Below are positions 37,412 to 47,223 of a stretch of 64,000 nucleotides of DNA, piece by piece. Both the position numbers and the translations under genes were made by a program. The stretch lies in contig OZ246962.1 of NCBI GenBank assembly GCA_965232255.1, positions 868,001 to 932,000 on the forward strand, read 5' to 3'. The notes under the pieces are model-generated. The model worked only from the letters and a program-made list of their open reading frames with translations, was not told the DNA's origin and did no database searches. The stretch comes from Endozoicomonas sp965232255. GTDB lineage: Bacteria > Pseudomonadota > Gammaproteobacteria > Pseudomonadales > Endozoicomonadaceae. The stretch's first letter is position 1. Every line of letters starts with the position of its first letter.

Positions 37412-39820
37412 TCAGATGTCCAGATTGGCCACATTCAGGGCATTGCTCTCAATGAACTCCCGTCGTGGCTCTACGTGGTCACCCATCAGGGTATTGAAGA
37501 TCTGATCGGCGGCGATAGCATCATCAATGGTAACTCGGAGCATACGGCGCACGTCCGGGTCCATGGTGGTTTCCCAGAGCTGCTCCGGATTCATCTCGCC
37601 CAATCCTTTATAGCGCTGAATGTAGTGGCGCTTGGTGGACTCATTCATCAACCACTCCAGCGCCTCTTCAAAAGAGCTAACCTCGCGCTTGCGCTCACCT
37701 TTCTGAATAAAGGCGCCCTCCTCAATCAATCCTTGCAGCTTGCTGCCCAGAGCCTTGATTTTGCCGTAGTTGGTGGAGGCAAAGAAGTCCGCGTTCCAGC
37801 GGTAGTCAGTTGGTATACCGTGAGCGGTGATGGTGACGGCGGGCAGCCACGCATTGTGTTCCTTATCTTCGATAACCCGAAACTCCAGGGTGCTGCCAGA
37901 GAGCTTGAGCTTTTCGATCCGGGCACTGAGCTGATCAACCCACGCTTGCATCACTTGCTGATCCGCCAGGTTGTCAACTGCAGGCATGTAGATCATCTCC
38001 CGTAGCACCTCCTCCGGGTAGACCCGGGAAAGACGCTTGGCTAAGGCGCGAACATCGCGGAACTCTTTGACCAAATCTTCAAGTGCCTGATCAGCGATAC
38101 CAGGAGCGTTCTCATTAACGTGCAGGCTGGCGTTTTCCAGGGCTGACTGAGTGAGATAGGCATCAAGGGCGGTATCGTCTTTTAGATATTGCTCCTGTTT
38201 GCCACGCTTGACTTTGTACAGCGGAGGTTGGGCAATGTAGATATAACCGCGCTCGATCAGCTCCGGCATCTGGCGAAAGAAAAAGGTCAGCAGCAGCGTG
38301 CGGATGTGGGAACCATCCACGTCCGCATCGGTCATGATGATGATATTGTGATAGCGCAGCTTTTCGATATTGAACTCCGTGCGCCCGATGCCACAGCCTA
38401 ATGCCGTGATCAGGGTGCCCACTTCCTGGGAGGAGAGCATCTTGTCGAAGCGAGCTTTTTCCACATTCAGGATTTTACCTTTCAGCGGCAGAATAGCCTG
38501 GGTTTTGCGATTGCGTCCCTGTTTGGCGGAGCCGCCAGCGGAGTCACCCTCGACAATATAGAGTTCAGACAAAGCCGGGTCTTTTTCCTGACAGTCCGCC
38601 AGCTTACCCGGCAGACCGGCAATATCCAGCGCACCTTTACGACGAGTCATTTCCCGCGCCTTGCGTGCCGCTTCCCGGGCGCGGGCAGCGTCAAGCATTT
38701 TACCAACTACCGCTTTGGCTTCCTGCGGATTCTCCATCAGGTAGTCCGCCAGGTATTTGCCCATCTCTTGCTCTACCGCCGCTTTCACCTCGGAAGAAAC
38801 CAGTTTGTCCTTGGTCTGGGAGGAGAATTTCGGGTCCGGCACTTTGACCGAAATAATAGCGGTCAGACCTTCCCGGGCATCGTCACCGGAGGTGGTTACC
38901 TTGGCGTTTTTCTGAAATCCTTCGCGTTCGATATAACCGTTCAGGTTACGTGTCAGGGCAGCACGAAAACCAGCCAGGTGCGTACCGCCATCACGTTGGG
39001 GAATGTTATTGGTGAAGCAGAAAATTCCTTCCTGAAAGCCATCGTTCCATTGCATGGCCACTTCTACACCGATGCCATCTTCGCGAGTGGTATCGAAGTG
39101 AAAGACCTTGTTGATGGTGGTCTTGTTGTGGTTCAGATGTTCGACAAATGCCTGCAAACCGCCTTCATAGCGAAAATCGTCTACCTTCCCGGTACGTTCA
39201 TCGGTCAGCTGGATATAGACCCCAGAATTCAGGAACGACAATTCTCGCAGGCGCTTGGCCAGGATGTCGTAGCTGAACTGGATATTCGAGAACGTTTCCG
39301 GGGATGGAATAAAGTGCACCTCGGTTCCGGTGGAATCGGTCTCACCAATCACTTTCAGTGGTTCCTGAGGTACGCCACCGTGGTAAATCTGTTGATGTAC
39401 CTGATTATGGCGACGAATGGTCAACTTCAGTTGACTGGACAGGGCATTCACCACCGAAACCCCCACCCCGTGCAGGCCACCGGATACCTTGTAAGTGTTG
39501 TCATCAAACTTACCGCCGGCATGCAGTACCGTCATAATCACCTCAGCGGCGGAGACGCCCTCTTCCTCGTGGATATCCACGGGGATACCACGGCCGTTGT
39601 CCTTGACGGTAATGGACTCATCCGGATGGATGATGACAGAAATCTTGTCACAGTGGCCCGCCAGCGCTTCATCAATGGAGTTATCCACCACCTCAAAAAC
39701 CATGTGGTGCAGACCAGTACCATCGTCGGTGTCACCAATATACATTCCCGGGCGCTTGCGGACAGCATCCAGGCCCTTGAGGACCTTGATATTGGATGCG
39801 TCGTAATTTTGTTCACTCAT
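37412..39820 (-). CDS. gyrB: DNA gyrase subunit B
   Basis: The 802-residue ATPase subunit of gyrase. GHKL ATPase motifs: VLKGLDAVRKRPGMYIGD, EVVDNSIDEALAG, NGRGIPVDIH and GLHGVGVSVVNALS. The Toprim domain has YIVEGDSAGGSAKQGR, LPLKGKILNVEKAR and the metal-binding IIMTDADVDGSHIRTLL. The C-terminal HYIQRYKGLGEMNPEQLWET is present. Length is normal, without ParE-like shortening. Its start overlaps the recF stop by eight bases. A strong terminator follows, ending the dnaA-dnaN-recF-gyrB cluster. Confidence 0.98.
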   Translation of the reverse strand: MSEQNYDASNIKVLKGLDAVRKRPGMYIGDTDDGTGLHHMVFEVVDNSIDEALAGHCDKISVIIHPDESITVKDNGRGIPVDIHEEEGVSAAEVIMTVLHAGGKFDDNTYKVSGGLHGVGVSVVNALSSQLKLTIRRHNQVHQQIYHGGVPQEPLKVIGETDSTGTEVHFIPSPETFSNIQFSYDILAKRLRELSFLNSGVYIQLTDERTGKVDDFRYEGGLQAFVEHLNHNKTTINKVFHFDTTREDGIGVEVAMQWNDGFQEGIFCFTNNIPQRDGGTHLAGFRAALTRNLNGYIEREGFQKNAKVTTSGDDAREGLTAIISVKVPDPKFSSQTKDKLVSSEVKAAVEQEMGKYLADYLMENPQEAKAVVGKMLDAARAREAARKAREMTRRKGALDIAGLPGKLADCQEKDPALSELYIVEGDSAGGSAKQGRNRKTQAILPLKGKILNVEKARFDKMLSSQEVGTLITALGCGIGRTEFNIEKLRYHNIIIMTDADVDGSHIRTLLLTFFFRQMPELIERGYIYIAQPPLYKVKRGKQEQYLKDDTALDAYLTQSALENASLHVNENAPGIADQALEDLVKEFRDVRALAKRLSRVYPEEVLREMIYMPAVDNLADQQVMQAWVDQLSARIEKLKLSGSTLEFRVIEDKEHNAWLPAVTITAHGIPTDYRWNADFFASTNYGKIKALGSKLQGLIEEGAFIQKGERKREVSSFEEALEWLMNESTKRHYIQRYKGLGEMNPEQLWETTMDPDVRRMLRVTIDDAIAADQIFNTLMGDHVEPRREFIESNALNVANLDI

Positions 39821-40958
39821 GCTCTATCTCCAAAGACTCAGCCCGGCAAATACTTTGCTGCCCAGGATGCTCGTCCACTGTAATGTGCCCATGTTTCACG
39901 TGAAACATTTTTACGTCGGTGTCAGGCAACCAGCAACTTTCCAATGCCTCCTTCTCAACACAAGTGATGAAGGTCTGGCATTTCATGGTTTGCAATAATC
40001 GACACAATTTTTGCCGATTAGGGATATCCAGTTCCGATGGCAGGTCATCCACCAAAAAAACACACTGTTTATTTTGCAACGCTTGGTATAAAAATCCTTG
40101 CGCTAACTTCAGTGCGCACACCACCAGTTTTAACTGTCCCCGGGATAAGGTATCAACTGCACTGCCCTTTCCCATTCGAATGCGTAAATCGGCTCTTTGC
40201 GGTCCGGCGTGGGTATAACCGGAGCGCATATCACGCTCCAGGGTATTTGCCAGCACTTCCTGTAACGATCGTTCTTTATCCCAACCGCGATAATAGTGAA
40301 TAGCCAGATTGTCCAGATCGACCAATTCAGACAGCACTCGGTTGAACACAGGCGTCAGTTTCTGGATATAGTCGTCGCGCAGTTGGTCAATGGCATTGGC
40401 CGCTTTTTCGAATTCAATGTTCCAGGAGGTCAGTTCAAAGCCGCTTATTCTACCACGTCGGAGCAGACTGTTCCGCTGTTTCAGTGCTTTCTGCATGCGT
40501 TGCCACAGGGGGAAAAAGTACTGATGTTTCACGTGAAACACTCCCCAGTCGATAAACTGTCGGCGCAATTTAGGTGCGCCTTCCAGCAAACTGAACGTGT
40601 CTGGATTGATCACTTGCAAGGGCAATAAGCGGGCCAGCTCCGCAGTGGATTTCAGGTTTTCACCAGCGACCCGAATCTGTCGGGTCTCTTCCTGGGCATT
40701 GCGCGAGATACCCACCGGAATGGTCTGAGAACTGGTCCCCACCCGCCCAAATACCGTACACGCTTGGGCATCACGGTTGATAACTGGCTTTATGCGGCTG
40801 GTACGAAATGAGCGGGCAACTCCGAGGATATGAATTGCTTCAAGCACACTGGTCTTGCCGCTGCCGTTAAGACCATGGATCACATTGACCGAAGGTGAGG
40901 GTTGCAGTGTTACCGGAGCGAGATTGCGGATGGCGGTAATGGTAAGTTGCTGGATCAT
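39813..40958 (-). CDS. recF: DNA replication and repair protein RecF
   Basis: A 381-residue SMC-like ATPase that helps load RecA at gaps. Walker A is VIHGLNGSGKTSVLEAI, the signature TLSRGQLKLVVCALKLAQG and Walker B CVFLVDDLPSELD. The C-terminal end is a little longer than in E. coli (357 residues); a tail MFHVKHGHITVDEHPGQQS is unusual. It lies between dnaN (92 bases upstream) and gyrB (8-base overlap). Confidence 0.96.
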   Translation of the reverse strand: MIQQLTITAIRNLAPVTLQPSPSVNVIHGLNGSGKTSVLEAIHILGVARSFRTSRIKPVINRDAQACTVFGRVGTSSQTIPVGISRNAQEETRQIRVAGENLKSTAELARLLPLQVINPDTFSLLEGAPKLRRQFIDWGVFHVKHQYFFPLWQRMQKALKQRNSLLRRGRISGFELTSWNIEFEKAANAIDQLRDDYIQKLTPVFNRVLSELVDLDNLAIHYYRGWDKERSLQEVLANTLERDMRSGYTHAGPQRADLRIRMGKGSAVDTLSRGQLKLVVCALKLAQGFLYQALQNKQCVFLVDDLPSELDIPNRQKLCRLLQTMKCQTFITCVEKEALESCWLPDTDVKMFHVKHGHITVDEHPGQQSICRAESLEIEHE

Positions 40959-41050
40959 ATGCTGTTCATTTCCGAGCCTTGTCAGCCCGGAAAGAGCCGG
41001 ACCGGAAGGTGGCTGCTGAGTCAGCCACTGAGTACCGACAACGGTTTGCG

Positions 41051-42154
41051 TTACAACCTCATGGGCATTACCACGTAGGTAGAGTCTCCGGCTTCCGACT
41101 CTTCGAGCAATGCACTGCTGTTGGGGTCGGACAGGATCATTTTCACTGCATCGCCAGAGAGCACCGAGAGCACATCAAGCAGGTAGCTGACGTTAAAGCC
41201 AATCTCCATGGAATCGCCGTGATACATCAGATTTAATTCTTCCTCAGCTTCTTCCTGTTCGGGGTTGTTGGCCATCACCTTTAGCTGACCGTCAGAAAGA
41301 ATCAGGCGAATGCCACGGTACTTCTCGTTGGAGAGAATAGAGGCACGCTGAAAGGCCTGACGCAGCATCTGACGGTCACCCACGATGACGTTATTGCCGC
41401 CTTTGGGAATAACACGCTCGTAGTCGGGAAACTTACCATCCACCAGTTTAGAGGTGAACATGAAGTCCCCGGTTTTAGCCCGGATGTGGCTGGCACCCAA
41501 AGTAATATGAACGCTCTCGCCCCCATCGGTCAGCAATCGGGCCAGCTCCAGGATACCCTTGCGTGGCACGATCACCTGGTGCTTTTCCAACTGGTTGATA
41601 TCGCCGTCGGTATAGCACATGGCCAGGCGATGGCCGTCGGTGGCGACTGCTCGCAGACAGTTATGGCTCACTTCCAGCAGCATGCCATTAAGGTAATAAC
41701 GGACGTCCTGCTGAGCCATGGCAAAAGCAGTACGGTCAATCAAGCGGCGCACCCGAGCCTGGTCGATGGTAAACGAGACGGAGCCAGCCTCCTCTTCGAT
41801 ACTGGGAAACTCATTGGCCGGCAGCGTAGACAGGGTAAAGCGGGAGCGACCGGCCTTGACCTTGATCCGTTGATCATCCTGTTTTATTTCAACCAGAGTG
41901 TTTTCCGGCAAGGACTTGCAGATGTCCATCAGCTTGCGGGCCGGAACGGTAATCTCACCGGCGTCAGCGCCCGCCTCTACTGTCACTCGGCCGACCAGTT
42001 CGACCTCCAGGTCGGTGCCGGTCAGGGAGAGTTGGTCGCCCTCGATCACCATCAGCACATTGGACAGCACCGGCAGCGTATGTCTGCGCTCCACCACACC
42101 GGCAACCAGTTGCAGTGGTTTCAGCAATGCTTCCCGATTAATGGTAAATTTCAT
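41051..42154 (-). CDS. dnaN: DNA polymerase III sliding clamp (beta subunit)
   Basis: The 367-residue beta clamp. Start MKFTINREALLKPLQLVAGV; three tandem clamp domains, with LPVLSNVLM, RSRFTLSTLPANEFPSIE, LRAVATDGHRLAMC and the C-terminal YVVMPMRL that holds the partner-binding pocket. It lies 57 bases after dnaA and is probably co-transcribed with it. Confidence 0.98.
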   Translation of the reverse strand: MKFTINREALLKPLQLVAGVVERRHTLPVLSNVLMVIEGDQLSLTGTDLEVELVGRVTVEAGADAGEITVPARKLMDICKSLPENTLVEIKQDDQRIKVKAGRSRFTLSTLPANEFPSIEEEAGSVSFTIDQARVRRLIDRTAFAMAQQDVRYYLNGMLLEVSHNCLRAVATDGHRLAMCYTDGDINQLEKHQVIVPRKGILELARLLTDGGESVHITLGASHIRAKTGDFMFTSKLVDGKFPDYERVIPKGGNNVIVGDRQMLRQAFQRASILSNEKYRGIRLILSDGQLKVMANNPEQEEAEEELNLMYHGDSMEIGFNVSYLLDVLSVLSGDAVKMILSDPNSSALLEESEAGDSTYVVMPMRL

Positions 42155-42211
42155 CGCTTTCCTTTCTCTTGGCTAGACAAGGTATGCACTGCATCCCTGT
42201 TGAAATTGAAG

Positions 42212-43798
<1,587 letters not shown>

Positions 43799-43828
43799 GG
43801 CACACTCCTGATACGAATCGGATAACAC

Positions 43829-44470
43829 TGAAGCGGGTCAGACCGCCTCAGTGCACAATGTCAGGTCAAAATAGGTCAGATAAAAACAAGTCAGGTCAAA
43901 ATAAAGACCGGTTAGAAATTGTATCCTTTCCGGAAAAAGTTATCCACATATGGGTTTTTCCCGACCAGTCTAAGTAAAAACAATTTATATATACTTATCA
44001 ATAACTTATAAATATCTTGGGCAATTTATCGAGATTTTATTACCATTTTATGGGCTGTGGACAGTCCAGTTGATGAACGGCAATAAGCCCTCTGATTTTC
44101 CTGTGGATAAACCGTAGCACAGTTTTGCTGTGGATAAGCGTCCTATTTATCCACAACTGATCCCAATCAAAGACACAAGATACACCGATGATGTCTACCG
44201 TCTGATGCACAGGCCCAAAGCCTTACGATGTCTAGGCTAAATTGAGTTATCCACAAAAAATCCGCGCCCTAATAATTACATCTATAACAAAAAAACAAAC
44301 ATCATAAGAGATAAGATTTTTTAATTTTTTTGTTAGCAATCCGCAAAGCCCGGATCATCCTGTGTATAAAAACATCCATCATAAAGGCAGTACCAAGTAA
44401 GAACACGGTTTATGCAGGACTTCTTGACAGATGCAAATTGACGCTTCCCCGGCAATTCCTTAGAATGCCC
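43829..44470. other. Probable oriC (dnaA-rpmH interval)
   Basis: Non-coding region between divergent dnaA and rpmH. Five perfect DnaA boxes: TTATCCACA at 43940-43948, 44147-44155 and 44247-44255, and the reverse TGTGGATAA at 44102-44110 and 44129-44137. An extremely A/T-rich stretch at about 43975-44050 is a candidate unwinding element, placed between the first and second boxes. A near-box (CTGTGGACA) lies at 44055. This is the classical origin position in Pseudomonas. Few GATC sites were seen, unlike E. coli. Confidence 0.8.
44438..44466 (+). promoter_or_regulatory. rpmH promoter
   Basis: TTGACG (44438-44443), 17 bases, TAGAAT (44461-44466), about 38 bases before the rpmH ATG. Close to the sigma-70 consensus. 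Confidence 0.75.
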
Positions 44471-44504
44471 GTCTTTTGTAAGTCCATTTAAACGAGTAAT
44501 CACG

Positions 44505-44639
44505 ATGAAAAGAACTTTCCAGCCCAGTATCATCAAGTCCAAGCGTACTCACGGCTTTCGCGCCCGTATGGCCACCAAGGGTGGCCGTGCCGTGATCAAC
44601 CGTCGTCGTGCCAAGGGACGCAAGCGTCTGTCAGCCTGA
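44505..44639 (+). CDS. rpmH: 50S ribosomal protein L34
   Basis: A 44-residue basic protein starting MKRTFQPSIIKSKRTHGFR and ending GRKRLSA, complete and standard for L34. It starts ATG with ACGAG a few bases upstream and is preceded by a strong promoter. It leads the rpmH-rnpA-yidD-yidC unit. Confidence 0.98.
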   Translation: MKRTFQPSIIKSKRTHGFRARMATKGGRAVINRRRAKGRKRLSA

Positions 44640-44687
44640 TCTGCGTCTGCGGTCAAAAACACCTGCAGCCAATAAGAGAGCATCAAT

Positions 44688-45089
44688 GTGAGCTTGTCTT
44701 TTAGCCGTACATCACGGCTGTGCACCTCGGCTGATTTCAAACAGGTATTTGATACAACGGATATCAAGGTATCCAGCAGGCAGCTTCTGATCCTGGCAAA
44801 AGCCAACGAGCTTGGCCGGGCAAGACTGGGACTGGTGGTAGCCAAGAAGAATATCCGTACTGCCGTTGGCCGAAACCGGGCCAAACGCCATATCCGGGAA
44901 ACCTTCCGTCTGCAACAGGATGGTGTAGGTAACCTGGATGTTGTCGTTCTGGTTCGTAAAGGTTTCAGTGATCTCAATGACCGGGACCTGAATCTACTCC
45001 TCAATCAGCAGTGGCAGAGATTGAAACGAAGACTGCATGAATGGGAAGCATCGGCAGAGGCCAACCTGATAAACATCCAACCTGAATAA
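44688..45089 (+). CDS. rnpA: Ribonuclease P protein component
   Basis: The 133-residue protein cofactor of RNase P, which matures tRNA 5' ends. Family motifs: FSRTSRLCTSADFKQVF, RARLGLVVAKKNIRTAVGRNRAKRHIRE (the RNR motif region) and VVLVRKGFSDLN. The start codon is GTG. It lies 48 bases after rpmH, as is usual, and 10 bases before yidD. Confidence 0.95.
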   Translation: MSLSFSRTSRLCTSADFKQVFDTTDIKVSSRQLLILAKANELGRARLGLVVAKKNIRTAVGRNRAKRHIRETFRLQQDGVGNLDVVVLVRKGFSDLNDRDLNLLLNQQWQRLKRRLHEWEASAEANLINIQPE

Positions 45090-45099
45090 AGGCGCAGGT

Positions 45100-45420
45100 A
45101 TGGCCAGACCAGCAGATATTCCCCGAACATTATTGATCGGGATCATCAAGATATATCGCTATGCGCTGAGTCCGTTGATGCCCAGCCGATGCCGCTTTTA
45201 CCCCTCGTGCTCTGCCTATGGCCTGGAAGCCTTAAATCGTTATGGTTTTCTGACCGGTAGCAAACTTACCTTGCTCCGACTACTGAGGTGCCATCCCTGG
45301 CATCCCGGCGGATTTGACCCGGTACCGGAAAAAGATTCTGGTAATCATCAATCAGACAATCATATTCACTCATCTGAATGTGTGGCCCGGAACTCATGGA
45401 TTTCCAAAGAACACTCCTGA
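45100..45420 (+). CDS. yidD: Membrane protein insertion efficiency factor YidD
   Basis: A 106-residue member of the YidD (haemolytic/UPF0161) family, which assists YidC. The core IKIYRYALSPLMPSRCRFYP, PSCSAYGLEALNRYG and LRCHPWHPGGFDPVP is diagnostic. The 30-residue polar C-terminal tail extends into the yidC gene, overlapping it by 25 bases. Confidence 0.94.
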   Translation: MARPADIPRTLLIGIIKIYRYALSPLMPSRCRFYPSCSAYGLEALNRYGFLTGSKLTLLRLLRCHPWHPGGFDPVPEKDSGNHQSDNHIHSSECVARNSWISKEHS

Positions 45421-47060
45421 TCGGTGCCATTGCTGTGGTCGGTGTTTTAACACTGCAGCAATGGAACGCAGATTACCCCAGCACGCCCAAAACGCCTGCC
45501 GTCGCCCAATCCGTTTCCAGTAACCAGGCCGGTTCTGACCTGCCAGTGATGGGTAGCGACAACGCCATACCTGCCATCAGCGGCGGCAAAACCAGCCCCA
45601 CGGCCGAGTTAATCAGTGTCAAGACCGATACCATTGATGCACTGATCGACCCCGCTGGCGGCGATATCATCAGTCTGTCTCTGCCCAAGTACCCTGCTGC
45701 GCTCCCCAAACCGGGAGAGTCAAGCGTACCTTTCCAACTACTGGTAAACAGTCCAGACTGCCAGGGTGAGTTAACCTGTGTATTCACGGCTCAAAGTGCC
45801 CTGGCCAAAACAGATGGCCCTGACGCCAACAACAGGCGTGGCGTATACCAGGTCAAGGATGTCAACTATACCCTTGCAGATGGGCAAAACGCTGTACAGG
45901 TAGACCTGTTCAAAAGTAATGACGGGGTGGATATCACCAAAACATTCACCTTCTACCGCAACCGTTATGACATTTCGGTGAACTACACCATTGTCAACAA
46001 CAGTGACCACGTATGGCGTGATCAGCTCTATGCCCAGCTCAAGCGGGATAACTCAGAAGATCCCAGCCAACTCAACTCCAAAGCGCCCATGAACACCTAT
46101 CTCGGTGCAGCGGTGCGCTCTGATGATGAGTCGTATATCAAGCTGCCCTTTGATGAAATCAGCGAGCAGCCCTTTGCCCAGCTGGTCAATGGTGGTTATG
46201 CAGCCATGTTGCAGCACTACTTTGTCAGCGCATGGATTCCGGATCAGCAAAAACAGCATCACTACTACACTCGACGGGACCGGGACGGCAACAACTTTGT
46301 TGGTTTTTACGATGAACCGCTGGTAGTGCAACCTGATGAGACCGTGAAAACCGGTGCCACACTGTACGTCGGCCCAAAAGAACAGGAAAACCTGAAGGAA
46401 CTCTCAGATGGCCTTGAACTGACCGTAGATTACGGAATGCTCTGGTTCCTGGCACAGCCACTGTTTATCGTCCTGACCTGGATTCACTCGCTGGTGGGTA
46501 ACTGGGGCTGGTCCATTATCCTGTTGACTGTCCTGGTTAAACTGGTGTTCTACCCGCTCAATGCCACCAGCTTCCGTTCCATGGCGAAAATGCGCAAGCT
46601 CGGTCCTAAATTGCAGGAACTGAAAGAGAAGTACGGCGACGACCGCCAGAAAATGTCTCAGGCCATGATGGAGCTGTACAAGAAGGAGAAGGTTAATCCC
46701 ATGGGGGGCTGTCTGCCGATCTTGGTGCAAATGCCGGTGTTTATCGCCTTGTACTGGACTCTGCTGGAGTCCGTACAGTTGCGTCATGCACCGTGGATAG
46801 GCTGGATCCATGACCTTTCCCAGATGGACCCATACTTCATCTTGCCGCTGATTATGGGGGCGTCGATGTTTGTCCAACAGATGCTTAACCCGACTCCACC
46901 AGACCCGGTTCAGGCCAAGGTCATGAAGTTTATGCCGGTGATCTTCACCTTCTTCTTCCTGTTCTTCCCGGCTGGTCTGGTACTGTACTGGGTGACCAAC
47001 AATATTTTGTCGATCATTCAGCAGTACATCATCACCAAGCAGATTGAAAAAGAGAGTTAA
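45396..47060 (+). CDS. yidC: Membrane protein insertase YidC
   Basis: The 554-residue Oxa1/YidC insertase of the inner membrane. N-terminal anchor MDFQRTLLIGAIAVVGVL, a large periplasmic beta-sandwich domain (about 60-340), then the conserved membrane core: LFIVLTWIHSLVGNWGWSII, MRKLGPKLQELKEKYGDDR (the cytoplasmic hairpin), NPMGGCLPILVQMPVFIALY and the final IMGASMFVQQMLNPTPPDP and GLVLYWVTNN. The second ATG gives the standard start. The gene closes the rpmH-rnpA-yidD-yidC unit with a hairpin after it. Confidence 0.97.
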   Translation: MDFQRTLLIGAIAVVGVLTLQQWNADYPSTPKTPAVAQSVSSNQAGSDLPVMGSDNAIPAISGGKTSPTAELISVKTDTIDALIDPAGGDIISLSLPKYPAALPKPGESSVPFQLLVNSPDCQGELTCVFTAQSALAKTDGPDANNRRGVYQVKDVNYTLADGQNAVQVDLFKSNDGVDITKTFTFYRNRYDISVNYTIVNNSDHVWRDQLYAQLKRDNSEDPSQLNSKAPMNTYLGAAVRSDDESYIKLPFDEISEQPFAQLVNGGYAAMLQHYFVSAWIPDQQKQHHYYTRRDRDGNNFVGFYDEPLVVQPDETVKTGATLYVGPKEQENLKELSDGLELTVDYGMLWFLAQPLFIVLTWIHSLVGNWGWSIILLTVLVKLVFYPLNATSFRSMAKMRKLGPKLQELKEKYGDDRQKMSQAMMELYKKEKVNPMGGCLPILVQMPVFIALYWTLLESVQLRHAPWIGWIHDLSQMDPYFILPLIMGASMFVQQMLNPTPPDPVQAKVMKFMPVIFTFFFLFFPAGLVLYWVTNNILSIIQQYIITKQIEKES

Positions 47061-47073
47061 TCCCTCCTGATCT

Positions 47074-47107
47074 GGCGGTTTTTCTGTCAAGGTGCAGAAA
47101 AACCGCC
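47074..47107 (+). terminator. Strong hairpin after yidC
   Basis: A perfect 13-bp stem (GGCGGTTTTTCTG with CAGAAAAACCGCC) and an 8-base loop, 14 bases after the yidC stop. No T-run follows, but the stem is strong enough to act as a terminator or a processing site before the FimV-like gene. Confidence 0.6.
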
Positions 47108-47223
47108 CCTCTTCCCGTCAGAATTTCTTACTAAGCGCCTGCCCTCTTTCTTGTCAAGTTTTCTCCAGTCGCCTCCGATAAAACCCTGGTAGCAAAAATT
47201 TCAACCTCAGGGCATATAGGATC

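Noticed and set aside
38768..39883. A 371-codon plus-strand frame antisense to gyrB
   Set aside because: The opposite strand is an intact gyrB; the frame is a codon-bias shadow with no recognisable product.
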